Notes under the pieces: model-generated
What the model was told of the DNA's origin: nothing
The model's database searches: none
Seen by the model: only the letters and a program-made list of their open reading frames with translations
NCBI RefSeq assembly: GCF_902459525.1
Contig: NZ_LR699166.1
Coordinates: 1,183,501-1,247,500 of the forward strand
DNA from: Sideroxydans sp. CL21
GTDB lineage: Bacteria; Pseudomonadota; Gammaproteobacteria; Burkholderiales; Gallionellaceae
Length of the DNA stretch: 64,000 nucleotides
Direction of reading: 5' to 3'
Shown: piece after piece, positions 8,359 through 17,569 of the stretch
How the letters are laid out: each line of letters opens with the position of its first letter
Position numbering within the stretch: the stretch's first letter is position 1
Program-made: the position numbers and the translations under genes

Positions 8359-9039
8359 ATGCATAAAAAGACCTGGCTTAGTTGGAGCAGCGGCAAAGAC
8401 AGCGCGTGGGCGCTGCACCTGCTGCGCCAGTCCGGCGAGCACGAGGTGACCGGGCTGTTCACCACCATCAATGCCGCATTCCAGCGCGTGGCCATGCATG
8501 CCGTGCGCGTTGAGTTGCTGAAGCGGCAGGCAGAGGCGGTCGGCCTGCCGTTGCATCTGATCGAGATTCCCTATCCCTGTTCCGATGAGCAATATGACTA
8601 CGCGATGACTGACTTTGTGATGCTCGCCCGCAACAACGGTGTGCAATGCATGGCGTTCGGCGATCTGTATCTGCAGGATATCCGGCGCTACCGCGAAGAA
8701 CGCTTGCAGGGTACCGGTATCGAGCCGATATTTCCCTTGTGGAACAAGCCGACGCGGGCATTGCTGGAAGAGATGCTGGTGAGCGGCTTGCGTGCCTGCC
8801 TCACCTGTATCGATCCTCGGGTGTTGCCTGCAGGGTTTGCCGGGCGCGAATTGACGACCGCGTTGGTGGACAGCATGCCATCCGGCATTGACCCGTGCGG
8901 AGAGAATGGAGAGTTTCACACCTTTGTCTTCGACGGACCGATGTTCGCACAGCCATTAGATATCGAGATGGGCGAGGTGCTTGAACGCGATGGATTTGTG
9001 TTTGCGGATTGCCGCTTGCGCGGTACGCCGGCGGGATGA
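8359..9039 (+). CDS. Diphthine-ammonia-ligase-like ATP pyrophosphatase
   Basis: A 226-residue cytoplasmic protein of the adenine nucleotide alpha-hydrolase (DUF71/DPH6-like) group. It opens with WLSWSSGKDSAWAL, the SGGxDS-type PP-loop that binds ATP pyrophosphate. It continues with GVQCMAFGDLYLQDIRRYRE and EPIFPLW, conserved in this family, and GENGEFHTFVFDGP near the end. In archaea and eukaryotes relatives amidate diphthine; bacteria lack diphthamide, so the substrate here is unknown. The ATG at 8359 is preferred; an in-frame TTG at 8320 is possible. A strong terminator follows. Confidence 0.8.
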   Translation: MHKKTWLSWSSGKDSAWALHLLRQSGEHEVTGLFTTINAAFQRVAMHAVRVELLKRQAEAVGLPLHLIEIPYPCSDEQYDYAMTDFVMLARNNGVQCMAFGDLYLQDIRRYREERLQGTGIEPIFPLWNKPTRALLEEMLVSGLRACLTCIDPRVLPAGFAGRELTTALVDSMPSGIDPCGENGEFHTFVFDGPMFAQPLDIEMGEVLERDGFVFADCRLRGTPAG

Positions 9040-9114
9040 ATTGGCAGTTGGGGGGCAGTCAATGAGCAAGCAATGAATCGTTAAAAAGGCCTGTGCCTGA
9101 TGGTGGTCGGTAAT

Positions 9115-9141
9115 AAAAAGAGGGCTTGACGCCCTCTTTTT
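9115..9141. terminator. Bidirectional rho-independent terminator
   Basis: A perfect 11 bp stem, AAAAAGAGGGC (9115-9125) against GCCCTCTTTTT (9131-9141), with a 5-base loop. A-run on one side and T-run on the other let it work in both directions between the convergent ATP-pyrophosphatase and lipoprotein genes. Confidence 0.88.
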
Positions 9142-9163
9142 GTTTCCATGTTTTTGCCGGTAC

Positions 9164-9727
9164 TTACTGCCTCACGATTTTCTCGCCTTCGACTTTGATC
9201 ATGTCGCCCGCCATGACGCCGGGAGCCGTTGTGTAACGAATGACGCGCTCTTCACCGTTTCCCAGTTTCACGGTCACATCATAGACGTTGGTTTTTTTGA
9301 TTTTTTTCTCGACCGTATTTCCGGCAAACGCTCCGCCTACCAAGCCAGCCAGCGTCGCCAGATCGCGGCCCGTACCTTGACCGACTTGATTGCCGATGAT
9401 GCCGCCCGCCACCCCTCCGGCAATCACGCCCAGACCCGAGCCTTTGCCTTCCTGTTCGATTTCCTTGACGGAAACGACCACGCCACAATTGTCACAGGCG
9501 ACCTTCCTTTCAGACTCTGCCGGAACGGCTTTCTCATGCGCGACGCGACCGGCTTCCGAGGCCGGTTCTCTGACGCCGTGTTCGGCTGCTTTCTCTTTTG
9601 CCAGTTCGGCTTTTACCTTGGCCGCGATCTCTTCGTCCGAAACTTTTTGCGAGCAACCGCTGAATGCCAGTATGCCGAGTAAGGACAGAATCGCGAATGC
9701 ACTGCTACGTGTTGTCTTGGTATTCAA
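9164..9727 (-). CDS. Glycine-zipper 2TM outer-membrane lipoprotein
   Basis: A 187-residue lipoprotein. The signal peptide ends in the lipobox AFSGC, giving a lipidated Cys at residue 25. An Ala/Lys/Glu-rich helical segment follows, then a CDNCG pair and a glycine-zipper region (GVIAGGVAGGIIGNQVGQG and GLVGGAFAGN), as in SlyB/PcpY-type proteins. The C-terminal third is a small beta domain (VYDVTVKLGNGEERVIRY). Such lipoproteins lie in the outer membrane and influence envelope integrity. The start is TTG at 9727 with AGAGG six bases upstream. Function is inferred from the family. Confidence 0.85.
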   Translation of the reverse strand: MNTKTTRSSAFAILSLLGILAFSGCSQKVSDEEIAAKVKAELAKEKAAEHGVREPASEAGRVAHEKAVPAESERKVACDNCGVVVSVKEIEQEGKGSGLGVIAGGVAGGIIGNQVGQGTGRDLATLAGLVGGAFAGNTVEKKIKKTNVYDVTVKLGNGEERVIRYTTAPGVMAGDMIKVEGEKIVRQ

Positions 9728-10106
9728 AATGGCCTCTATAAGTCATTGTTGGGATAGCGATAAATTGCAGGTGCCGAAGTTGGCTTGCAGTTGAACCTGC
9801 GGGCTCGCCCGGCACTTGCTTCGATTGGAATAGCGATTATCTGGTTAGTTCAATCTGTCCCGCGTTGATGGTAGACAGGTTGCTCCGGATTCCAGTGAGT
9901 CGATCGGATATCAACCTGAAAAAGTTTATCCGAACTGAGTGTCATTCATCCACTTTTTTGAGTTCGCATGAGCAGAGTCCATTTTATCTGCATCCAACAT
10001 CCAGCGCTCATCTCTGCAACAGAAGGGCAGGATTAGCCGCGGTAAACGCAGGGTCAAGTGAAGGTGAATGGCAGAAAATCGTGGTATGTTTCCGTGAACT
10101 TTTGTC
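9728..10106. other. Intergenic region upstream of a diguanylate cyclase
   Basis: This 379 bp region lies between divergent genes. It holds a 7 bp inverted pair TCGGATA/TATCCGA at 9904-9910 and 9927-9933, spaced by 16 bases, which could be a regulator site but is weak. A 91-codon open frame across the region has no ribosome site and unconvincing composition. No other structure was seen. Confidence 0.4.
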
Positions 10107-11768
10107 ATGCAGACTATTCTCCTGCCTAGATGCAACGTGATGTTTAGAACTATTTCCGGGCTTTTCCTCCGCGTTGCCACAGTTTCATGGCTTCCATGGT
10201 TACTGTGCATCTTGCCTATGGCCAGCATGGCGTCCCCGTTGAGATTGGATGGCAACTGGTATCAAGCACCCGCCGATTGGGCTTACGATGGACGGCACAT
10301 CCCGAACAATACCGAACTGACCCCTGTCGATCTTGTTTCCCATACCGGCGGACGTTTCATCTTTGAAGCTGACCTGTTGATAGACCAGCCCGGCACCCAG
10401 GTTCTGGACTTCAAGAATTCCAGCGTGATCGGCGTGTTCCGCCACTGGATATTCGATAGCAAGGGCCGACAGGTAGGTTCGGCCGAAGGGGGCATCGAGA
10501 GCGCTGCCGAGAATACATTCCTGCTGCGCCATGGAAGAGAGTTCCAACTGCCTCCGGGCCACTATCGTCTGATCACCGAAATCTCCGCGCCATTCTTTCT
10601 CGCTCATCCGCAACCTTATATCGATTCATTGGCGCATTACCGGCAGGCCATCAAGCCGGGCAATGCGCTGGTATTTCTCTGCATGGGGATACTGCTTGGC
10701 CTTGCCATCTATTATTCCGCGCTTGCTCTGGTGCGGAATAATGTCGTGGACGGGATGTATGCGCTGTTCATTCTGGGCAACCTGCTATACAACGGCACGG
10801 CACTGCTGGTCTATCCCGACCTGTTCGGCATGCACTGGTTTTACCTCATCAGCATGCCCATCCTGTTCTCCAACTGTGCCTATGCGGTGTTCGTGATCAC
10901 GCTGCTGGATATCCGCCGCGACAGCAATCCGCGCCTGTATCGGCTGGGTATATGGCTGCTTGCATTGCTCGGAATTTTCGTTCTGTTGGCGTTGTTAAAA
11001 CCTCACTGGTCGCTTGAGCTGGATCGCTACGGTGTGGGGCTGTTCCTGTTCTTCGGCCTGGTCTCGGGCATCGTGCGCGCGAGGCAAGGCGAAACCACCG
11101 CACGCCTGTACCTGGTTGCCATCGTCACCTTCTGCGTGCTGGGCTTTACCTCTATCGCTCTCGGCAGGCTGCCCGGCGTCTTCACTTTCTATATGGAGCA
11201 TATGGGGCTGGCGGCAGTGACGGTCGAAGTGTTGCTGCTGGCACTGGTGGTCGCGCAGCAGTTTGCGCAAATGCACAGGGAAAGGGACAGTGCCCTGACG
11301 CAAGCCCGAAGAAACAGAAAGCTTGCCCAAACTGACGCATTGACCGGCTTGCCGAACCGTTACGCGCTCGAATTGGCCCTGGCGCAATTACCCGCGGAGG
11401 GAAGCCTGACCTTCATTGATCTCGACGGACTCAAGCACTATAACGACCGTTTCGGTCACGAGCGCGGCGACGAATTGCTGTGCAGCTTCTCCCGGAATCT
11501 GAAGAACCTGTTGCCGGAATGCGCCTGTCTGCATCGCCTGGGGGGTGACGAATTTGCCATCACCTGCAAGGAAGGCGACATATCCCGGACTGAGGCCCGG
11601 ATCGGTGACGCGATGAATGCTCTGCATGCCGAAGGCTTCGAGTCTGCGGGCGTCAGTTTCGGCTCGGTCAGGGTGGCGGAGAATCCCGCCAAGGACAGAC
11701 TGATGCGCATGGCAGACGATCGCATGTATGAGAGCAAACGTCGCGGCAAAGTACTGCAGCCATCCTGA
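10107..11768 (+). CDS. 7TMR-DISM diguanylate cyclase (GGDEF)
   Basis: A 553-residue membrane protein. A signal peptide or first helix (SWLPWLLCILPMASMA) precedes an extracytoplasmic beta domain of about 150 residues, then about seven membrane helices (residues roughly 190-395), a short coiled coil, and a GGDEF domain with LGGDEF at residues 478-483. This is the 7TMR-DISM layout of membrane sensors. The active site is intact, so c-di-GMP synthesis is expected. No RxxD inhibitory site precedes GGDEF (the sequence there is ECACLHRL), so product inhibition may be absent. An internal ATG at 10140 is an equally possible start; neither has a strong ribosome site. Confidence 0.87.
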   Translation: MQTILLPRCNVMFRTISGLFLRVATVSWLPWLLCILPMASMASPLRLDGNWYQAPADWAYDGRHIPNNTELTPVDLVSHTGGRFIFEADLLIDQPGTQVLDFKNSSVIGVFRHWIFDSKGRQVGSAEGGIESAAENTFLLRHGREFQLPPGHYRLITEISAPFFLAHPQPYIDSLAHYRQAIKPGNALVFLCMGILLGLAIYYSALALVRNNVVDGMYALFILGNLLYNGTALLVYPDLFGMHWFYLISMPILFSNCAYAVFVITLLDIRRDSNPRLYRLGIWLLALLGIFVLLALLKPHWSLELDRYGVGLFLFFGLVSGIVRARQGETTARLYLVAIVTFCVLGFTSIALGRLPGVFTFYMEHMGLAAVTVEVLLLALVVAQQFAQMHRERDSALTQARRNRKLAQTDALTGLPNRYALELALAQLPAEGSLTFIDLDGLKHYNDRFGHERGDELLCSFSRNLKNLLPECACLHRLGGDEFAITCKEGDISRTEARIGDAMNALHAEGFESAGVSFGSVRVAENPAKDRLMRMADDRMYESKRRGKVLQPS

Positions 11769-11872
11769 GGGCAATCAGGGCCGGTCCCGATTTCCTTGTT
11801 CTTTCTGCCCGGTCAAGTTCGTAACGGATTTATGATGTCGTCCGCAATGGCGACTATTGGGAGTTTATATCC

Positions 11873-13360
11873 ATGGCAAATACCAACACTCTGGCGAGGC
11901 TGCATCCACGGTCAGTCTGGGCGCACTTCGCCACGCTATGCGAGATCCCGCGATCCTCGCTGCACGAGGCGGCGTTGCGCGAACGTCTGATCGAATGGGC
12001 ACAGGCACGCCACATCGCCACCCGCGTTGACGAGGCGGGCAACCTGATCCTGCAGAAGCCGGCCAGCCCCGGATGCGAGTCGATGCCCGGCGTGATCATG
12101 CAAGGCCATCTCGATATGGTGTGCCAGGCCAATGCCGGAACGCGGCACGATTTCGAGCGCGACCCGATCGACCCGCAGGTGCGCGACGGCTGGGTGGTGG
12201 CGGAGGGCACGACGCTGGGCGCGGACAACGGCATCGGCGTCGCGTTGGCGCTGGCCGCGCTTGAAGAGCCCGGTCTGGCACATCCGCCGCTGGAGGTGCT
12301 GCTCACTGTCAATGAGGAATCCGGCATGGACGGTGCGCGCGGTCTGGCGGCCGGCACGTTGCAGGGCAATACGCTGATCAATCTGGATACCGAGGAATGG
12401 GGGCATTTCTATCTGGGCTGCGCGGGCGGCGTGGATGTGGAGTTGCGCCACGATTGCGAGATGCATGCGTTGCCGCAAGACTTTGTGATTCTGCGCTTCG
12501 ATGTGTCCGGGCTGCGCGGCGGACACTCCGGCATCGACATCCATCTCGGGCGCGGCAATGCAATCAAGCTGCTGGCGGAAGCGCTGCGCGACCTGTCCGC
12601 ACATACCGACCTGTGCCTGATCGAACTGAATGGAGGTACGGCGCGCAATGCCATTCCGCGCGAAGCCTTTGCCGTGTGCGCGCTGCCTGTTGCCGCAGCG
12701 CTGAATATCGATGAGTGGGTGGTGCATCGGCATGAGGCCTGGCGGCAACGGTTTGCGGAGGCGGATGCGAATGTGGCGTTTTCGTGCAGAGCGGATGAGA
12801 TGCCTGTGGGGAATGCCATTCATCATGCGGAACGAGATCGCCTGCTGACTTTTCTCGATATCGCCGCGAATGGCGTTTCGCGCATGAGCGACGACTTCCC
12901 AGGTGTGGTCGACACGTCGGACAACCTGGGGGTGGCGCGGCTGGCGCATGGCGCATTCCATGCCACCTTCAAGGTGCGCTCGCTGCACGACGGACGGGCG
13001 GATGCGCTGGCCGACAAGCTGATCGCACATGCCGCCGGTTATGCGCTGCGTGCCTGGAAGGACGGTATGTATCCGGGTTGGACGCCGAATCCGTCGTCAA
13101 AACTGCTCGGGTTGTGCCAGCAGGTCTATATCGCGCAATTTGGCCAGCCCGCCAGCCTGCAGGTGATTCATGCCGGACTGGAATGCGGCCTGCTCGCCGC
13201 CAGCCATCCGTATCTGGACATGATCTCCTTCGGCCCCGACATCCAGGGCGCCCACGCCCCCGGCGAATGCGTTGAGATAGAATCCGTCGGGCGTTGCTGG
13301 CAGTTGCTCAAGGCAGTGTTGCAGGCACTCGCATCAAGATCGGGCGGCTGTTCCGAATAA
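11873..13360 (+). CDS. pepD: Aminoacyl-histidine dipeptidase (PepD, M20 family)
   Basis: A 495-residue metallopeptidase that cleaves Xaa-His dipeptides such as carnosine. Zinc ligands typical of PepD are visible: MQGHLDMVCQ (His and Asp), GADNGIGVA, VNEESGMDGA (catalytic Glu pair), LINLDTEEWG, and the late LECGLLA segment before HAPGE. Length equals the family norm (about 485). The protein has no signal peptide, so it is cytosolic. It starts at ATG 11873 and stands alone between a diguanylate cyclase and a small unknown gene. Confidence 0.93.
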   Translation: MANTNTLARLHPRSVWAHFATLCEIPRSSLHEAALRERLIEWAQARHIATRVDEAGNLILQKPASPGCESMPGVIMQGHLDMVCQANAGTRHDFERDPIDPQVRDGWVVAEGTTLGADNGIGVALALAALEEPGLAHPPLEVLLTVNEESGMDGARGLAAGTLQGNTLINLDTEEWGHFYLGCAGGVDVELRHDCEMHALPQDFVILRFDVSGLRGGHSGIDIHLGRGNAIKLLAEALRDLSAHTDLCLIELNGGTARNAIPREAFAVCALPVAAALNIDEWVVHRHEAWRQRFAEADANVAFSCRADEMPVGNAIHHAERDRLLTFLDIAANGVSRMSDDFPGVVDTSDNLGVARLAHGAFHATFKVRSLHDGRADALADKLIAHAAGYALRAWKDGMYPGWTPNPSSKLLGLCQQVYIAQFGQPASLQVIHAGLECGLLAASHPYLDMISFGPDIQGAHAPGECVEIESVGRCWQLLKAVLQALASRSGGCSE

Positions 13361-13630
13361 TCGCTACGAATCACTTTATGCTGAATACCTTGATGCAGAA
13401 CCTGTGGACATGGACGCGCTGGGGATGCGACGGGATAGAGTCGCATTCTTTCCGGCGCAAGATATTTCATGTCGATGTGGCTGCGCTTATGGCGATCATT
13501 TCGATGGCTCTTTTCGCCGTGCCCAATGCGCTGACGGAAAATTCGGCCCTGATCATGTGTGAGATAACCCGCAATTGTCGACAGCTGCCTGAGCAGTCAA
13601 TGGCAGTTCCATACCGGAATAGGATTTTCG

Positions 13631-14026
13631 ATGGGGCAATCCATGCCTGATCATGGCTGCATGATTCGTCTCGACCAGGCGCTGAAAGCTTGGGGAACTC
13701 CCGATTTTCCCGAGGTGCTCAAGCAGGAGCTTGTGCAATTGGGCGCGGGCCGACTGCCGTTGCAGCAGGGCTTGTCCATCGGCAACTATGTGGCAGACGC
13801 GCCGATCTCCGTCGTGATCAACCGTATTTCCGGGATGGGCGATGTCATTTGCGTCACGGCAGGGATATTTTTCAAGGGCGTGATCGGCGGATGCAGCTGC
13901 ACTGACGATCCCACCCCCGCAAGCGATATCAATGAGTATTGCGAACTGCAGCTGGAGATCGCCGGAACCGGTGTGGCGACGGCGATTGTGCTGGAGCCTG
14001 ACGGTGGCTGGAGTGGCTTGCCTTGA
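13631..14026 (+). CDS. Conserved hypothetical protein
   Basis: A 131-residue protein that I do not recognise. It contains IGNYVADAPISVVINRISG, a Gly-rich FFKGVIGGCSCTDDPTP segment with a Cys-x-Cys pair, and a beta-rich C-terminus (YCELQLEIAGTGVATAIVL). The core looks like a compact alpha/beta domain with no membrane helix. The C-x-C pair followed by acidic residues could bind a metal, but that is speculation. The 270 bp upstream contains a longer weak open frame that I do not call. Confidence 0.55.
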   Translation: MGQSMPDHGCMIRLDQALKAWGTPDFPEVLKQELVQLGAGRLPLQQGLSIGNYVADAPISVVINRISGMGDVICVTAGIFFKGVIGGCSCTDDPTPASDINEYCELQLEIAGTGVATAIVLEPDGGWSGLP

Positions 14027-14223
14027 AGCGTTGTATCGGCCATTCCGGGCGTTATCCCTGTCTGCAAGTCTGGTATCGAGGCCAAGTGCAGTAAAATTTC
14101 TGGGGCAGGAGTGCAACAGTTTCACGAATACCCCCACCAGCCTTCTGTACAATGGCGGACTTGCCTAAAGCCAACCGAATACTGTCGTTTTGTAACATTC
14201 ATTGAACCGGAGTCCATTTTTTT

Positions 14224-15540
14224 ATGAAAGCACCCATTTCTCTACGCGAAGTTCCCCAGTCCAACATCTTTCGCAAAGGCGATGTCTTTGTGTTGTTCGG
14301 CGAGCTGTTCGGACGCGGCTATGCCAATGGTTTGATCAACGAGGCGCGCAAGGCCGGCATGACTATCGTCGGTGTCACCGTGGGCCGTCGCGATGAGAAC
14401 AATGCGCTGCGCGCGCTGACTGCCGAGGAGCTGGCGACCGCAGAAGCGAATCTGGGCGGGCGCATCATCAATGTGCCGCTGATGGCGGGCTTCGATCTGG
14501 ATGCCCCCGCGGGTGAGCCTACCCCGACCGATCTGCTGGCCGATATGACGCTCAAGAGCTGGCAGGATGACAAGCTGGACTGGGCACATATTGAAAAATG
14601 CCGCGCGGTGGGCGTGAAGCGCTTCAAGGATTCCGTGGCCAGGGTGATGACCGAGCTGGATGGCATGATCCCGGACGGCAGCAATGCTTTCTTTGCCCAT
14701 ACCATGGCGGGCGGCATCCCCAAGGTGAAAGTGTTCCTGGCTATCGCCAACCGCATCTATAAAGGCCGCGGTGAACGCTTCCTGTCGTCCGGCGCCCTGC
14801 TCGACAGCGATCTGGGCAAGCTGATCATGATGAATTTCGACGAGGTCACCGCGAACACTTTCCAGCATCTGATCGAAGGCAGCGCGGCGATCCGCGCGCG
14901 TCTCGAAAAGGCAGGCGGCCAGGTGCGTTACTCGGCCTACGGTTATCACGGCACCGAGATACTCATCGATGACCGGTACCAGTGGCAGACCTACACCAAC
15001 TATACCCAGGGCAAGGCGAAGATGCGCCTCGAGCGTATCGCCGAAGATGCCTGGAAGCAGGGCGTCAAGGCCACGGTCTACAACTGCCCGGAGATACGCA
15101 CCAACTCTTCCGATATTTTTGTGGGCGTGGAGCTCTCGCTGTTCCCGTTGCTCAAGGCATTGAAGAAGGAAAACGGCGGCGCCTGGGCTGAAGCGCAATG
15201 GCAAGCCTGTCGCGATGTGCTGCAGGAAGGACATACGCTGGAAAGCTTGTTGCAGAAGATCGATGCCTACAATGCCAGCGATGTGATGAAAGGATTCCGC
15301 AACTTCGAGGCCTGGCCCATGCCGAACTCGGCCGAACTGGCCGAGGTGATGATAGGCACGTCGGACGAGATCACGAAGATGCACAAGAGCCGCGATGCGT
15401 TGGTGACCGATGTGCTGAGTTCCCTGGTGCTGGAAGGTACCGGCCCGTTGATGTTCCATGAGTCATCCAATCCGGCCGCGCCCGTGCTGTGGCTGAACCA
15501 CGACGTGATTGCAAAACAGCTCAATTCAATGCATCGGTGA
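14224..15540 (+). CDS. Probable enoyl-ACP reductase, FabMG type
   Basis: A 438-residue cytosolic protein. It opens with KGDVFVLFGELFGRGYANGL, a Rossmann-like glycine loop, followed by GMTIVGVTVGRRD. Mid-protein segments AHTMAGGIPKVK and AYGYHGTEILIDD, and a YTNYTQGKAK stretch resembling an SDR Tyr/Lys pair, agree with what I remember of FabMG-type reductases. These perform the last reduction in fatty-acid elongation and were found through triclosan resistance. The assignment rests on recall of sequence pattern, so the enzyme activity is tentative. It is monocistronic, with a 197 bp upstream region. Confidence 0.55.
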   Translation: MKAPISLREVPQSNIFRKGDVFVLFGELFGRGYANGLINEARKAGMTIVGVTVGRRDENNALRALTAEELATAEANLGGRIINVPLMAGFDLDAPAGEPTPTDLLADMTLKSWQDDKLDWAHIEKCRAVGVKRFKDSVARVMTELDGMIPDGSNAFFAHTMAGGIPKVKVFLAIANRIYKGRGERFLSSGALLDSDLGKLIMMNFDEVTANTFQHLIEGSAAIRARLEKAGGQVRYSAYGYHGTEILIDDRYQWQTYTNYTQGKAKMRLERIAEDAWKQGVKATVYNCPEIRTNSSDIFVGVELSLFPLLKALKKENGGAWAEAQWQACRDVLQEGHTLESLLQKIDAYNASDVMKGFRNFEAWPMPNSAELAEVMIGTSDEITKMHKSRDALVTDVLSSLVLEGTGPLMFHESSNPAAPVLWLNHDVIAKQLNSMHR

Positions 15541-15618
15541 AATTCTGCGGATGTGCCCGGAACGGCTTCGAGACGGGCTTGGTCGGGAGGTTTCTGCATG
15601 GATGAAACGAGGAATGGA

Positions 15619-16209
15619 ATGAATAAATTACATTTCCTGGCTGGGTTACTGTTTTTGTCGGGCTGCGCGAATTCCTCTGTCGAGCAGTCAAAAACTCCCT
15701 GGGAGGCGCTCAAGCAAGAGACTCGCCAATGTTTGTCGGATGTCAAAAACGACAGGGAACTCCAAAGCATCGCGAACAAGGTCACGTTAGGCAGTACTTA
15801 TGACCGGGATGTGTACTTTGAATTGTCGGGTATCAAGGATATGCCCACTGCGGAAGAAAAAATTGCCATCAGGAAATGGGTGGCCGAACTCGAACCTTGC
15901 TACAAGCTCAAAGCCGAAAGCTATACCTACGAACCGGCAAGCATAGCCAAGTGGTCTGCAGCGACGGATCGCGAACAGCAATCGCTGTTGTCTGAGTTCT
16001 CACGGGGCAATCTCAGCTATGGCCAGTTAGCGGTAAAGCGCCTTGAGATCGATACGAAATACCGGGGCGAGATCACGCGCGCCGTATCTGCCGACTATAA
16101 ACGTCCGGAAAACATGCCGCAGGAAAAAGACAGCGTAATGCCGAAAACCCAATCAGACTCTTCTTCTTGCGGATGGGAAGGCGCGCAGTGGGTTTGCCGC
16201 TCACTTTAG
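15619..16209 (+). CDS. Hypothetical lipoprotein
   Basis: A 196-residue secreted protein of unknown function. The signal peptide MNKLHFLAGLLFLSGCA ends in a lipobox (LSGC). The rest is charged and helical, with scattered Cys (residues near 40, 95 and at the C-terminus, CGWEGAQWVC). The short SSSCGWEGAQWVCRSL tail resembles small C-terminal motifs in periplasmic proteins. The ATG at 15619 was chosen because GAGGAATGGA precedes it and it starts the signal peptide directly. No homologue is recognised. Confidence 0.65.
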   Translation: MNKLHFLAGLLFLSGCANSSVEQSKTPWEALKQETRQCLSDVKNDRELQSIANKVTLGSTYDRDVYFELSGIKDMPTAEEKIAIRKWVAELEPCYKLKAESYTYEPASIAKWSAATDREQQSLLSEFSRGNLSYGQLAVKRLEIDTKYRGEITRAVSADYKRPENMPQEKDSVMPKTQSDSSSCGWEGAQWVCRSL

Positions 16210-16311
16210 AAATGCAGTTACCGGCTTTGAGCAGAAAATAATATGCGGAGTGGCTATTCGAAGCTGTCTCGATTTCCTCCGCAGTTTCAAAGATGAATAT
16301 TATTTGACACC

Positions 16312-17475
16312 ATGAATCTGGACGCACGCACACTGTTGTTTTCGCTGATTTTGACCAATGCCTTTATGGTGGTGAGTCTGTTCGTTGCAGCTTCGAGCAA
16401 GGATGAAGATGAGAAACAGGATGGCATCGCCAAATGGGCGGTCGCAATACTGCTGCAAACACTGACCTGGATTTTGATCGCTGCACGGGGAGGTATCCCG
16501 GACGCATTCTCTATTGTTGTCGCCAATGGTTTTCTGTCCGGCAGTTATGCCCTGATGCTGGCGGCTGTCGGTGAGTTTCAGCAGCGAACGGTTCAGCGCT
16601 GGAAGTATTTTGTGCCCATCGCTCTGACACTGCTGGTCTCAGCGATCCTGATCAATGACATACATGCGCGCTTCATTTGGGGCGGCATGGTCTATATCTT
16701 CCAGCTGTTGCTGTTTGCCCATACCCTGCTGACCGCTCAGGAATCACATACCGGTCGTGCCTGGAAGCTGCTGATCAGCGGGATCGCAGTCGTCATAGTG
16801 GTGCTGTTGCTGCGTGCCATTGTCGCGATGTCCGGCCAGGTCATTTTGGCGCAGCCCGGTGCCAACGATGCACCACACTGGATCCAGATTGTTTCCTTTG
16901 TGGCCCTGATGGGTTCCTCGCTGCTTGGCTCGATCGGTTTTCTGCTGATGGTGAAGGAGCGCACGGATCGGGAAGTCTTGCATTTGGCGATGACCGACAG
17001 CCTTACCGGGGTGCCCAACCGGCGTGCCCTGATGGACTATGCCGAGCGGGCGCTGGCTCAACGTAGTGGCCGGTCCATGGCTTTGCTGATGATTGATGTC
17101 GACCACTTCAAACGTATCAACGATACCCGCGGTCATCCGGCGGGGGATGAGGCGCTGCGCCAGATCTCCCGTCTGCTGTCGAAGCGTTTGCGCGGCGGTG
17201 ACTTGCTGGGCCGCTATGGTGGCGAGGAGTTTTGCGTGGTGGCTCCGGATACCGATGCTGACGGCGCGCTGACATTGGCAGAATCCCTGCGGGCCGCCCT
17301 TGAATCCGCAGAGATGACAACCGCGAGCGGGAAGATTTCTGTCACGGTGAGTATCGGAGTCGCTCTTTCCGCCGCCAATGCCGAACGGGAACTGAAAGAT
17401 ATTCTGGCTGAAGCCGATGTTGCGCTTTATTCCGCCAAAAAGGGTGGGCGCAATCAGGTGGTCTGCTTCAGCTAA
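16312..17475 (+). CDS. Membrane diguanylate cyclase (GGDEF)
   Basis: A 387-residue protein with about six membrane helices in residues 1-205 and a C-terminal GGDEF domain. The active site is GGEEF at residues 303-307, preceded by RGGD exactly five residues upstream, which is the inhibitory I-site RxxD. The enzyme should make c-di-GMP from two GTP and be feedback-inhibited. The N-terminal sensor region does not match a domain that I can name. It is followed after 37 bp by a very short frame and the TraB/GumN gene on the same strand. Confidence 0.88.
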   Translation: MNLDARTLLFSLILTNAFMVVSLFVAASSKDEDEKQDGIAKWAVAILLQTLTWILIAARGGIPDAFSIVVANGFLSGSYALMLAAVGEFQQRTVQRWKYFVPIALTLLVSAILINDIHARFIWGGMVYIFQLLLFAHTLLTAQESHTGRAWKLLISGIAVVIVVLLLRAIVAMSGQVILAQPGANDAPHWIQIVSFVALMGSSLLGSIGFLLMVKERTDREVLHLAMTDSLTGVPNRRALMDYAERALAQRSGRSMALLMIDVDHFKRINDTRGHPAGDEALRQISRLLSKRLRGGDLLGRYGGEEFCVVAPDTDADGALTLAESLRAALESAEMTTASGKISVTVSIGVALSAANAERELKDILAEADVALYSAKKGGRNQVVCFS

Positions 17476-17512
17476 AGTGTGCAGTGCCGCATTTAAATTG
17501 ACAGGAGCAGGC

Positions 17513-17569
17513 ATGAAAAGAAAACATCATCCTTTTTGCCGAGACCATTTTGCCGGGAACCTGCAGTGA
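17513..17569 (+). CDS. Possible 18-residue leader ORF coupled to the next gene
   Basis: The frame starts at ATG 17513, five bases after AGGAG, and encodes MKRKHHPFCRDHFAGNLQ. It stops at TGA 17567-17569, overlapping the GTG start of the TraB/GumN gene in a GTGA quartet. The ribosome site is better than that of the downstream gene. It may be a coupling leader or a remnant of an N-terminus in another frame. Confidence 0.35.
   Translation: MKRKHHPFCRDHFAGNLQ

Noticed and set aside
9865..10140. Open frame of 91 codons upstream of the first cyclase
   Set aside because: Composition and lack of ribosome site suggest chance.
13378..13650. Open frame of about 90 codons before the 131-residue gene
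   Set aside because: No ribosome site, overlaps the next gene, no protein-like pattern.
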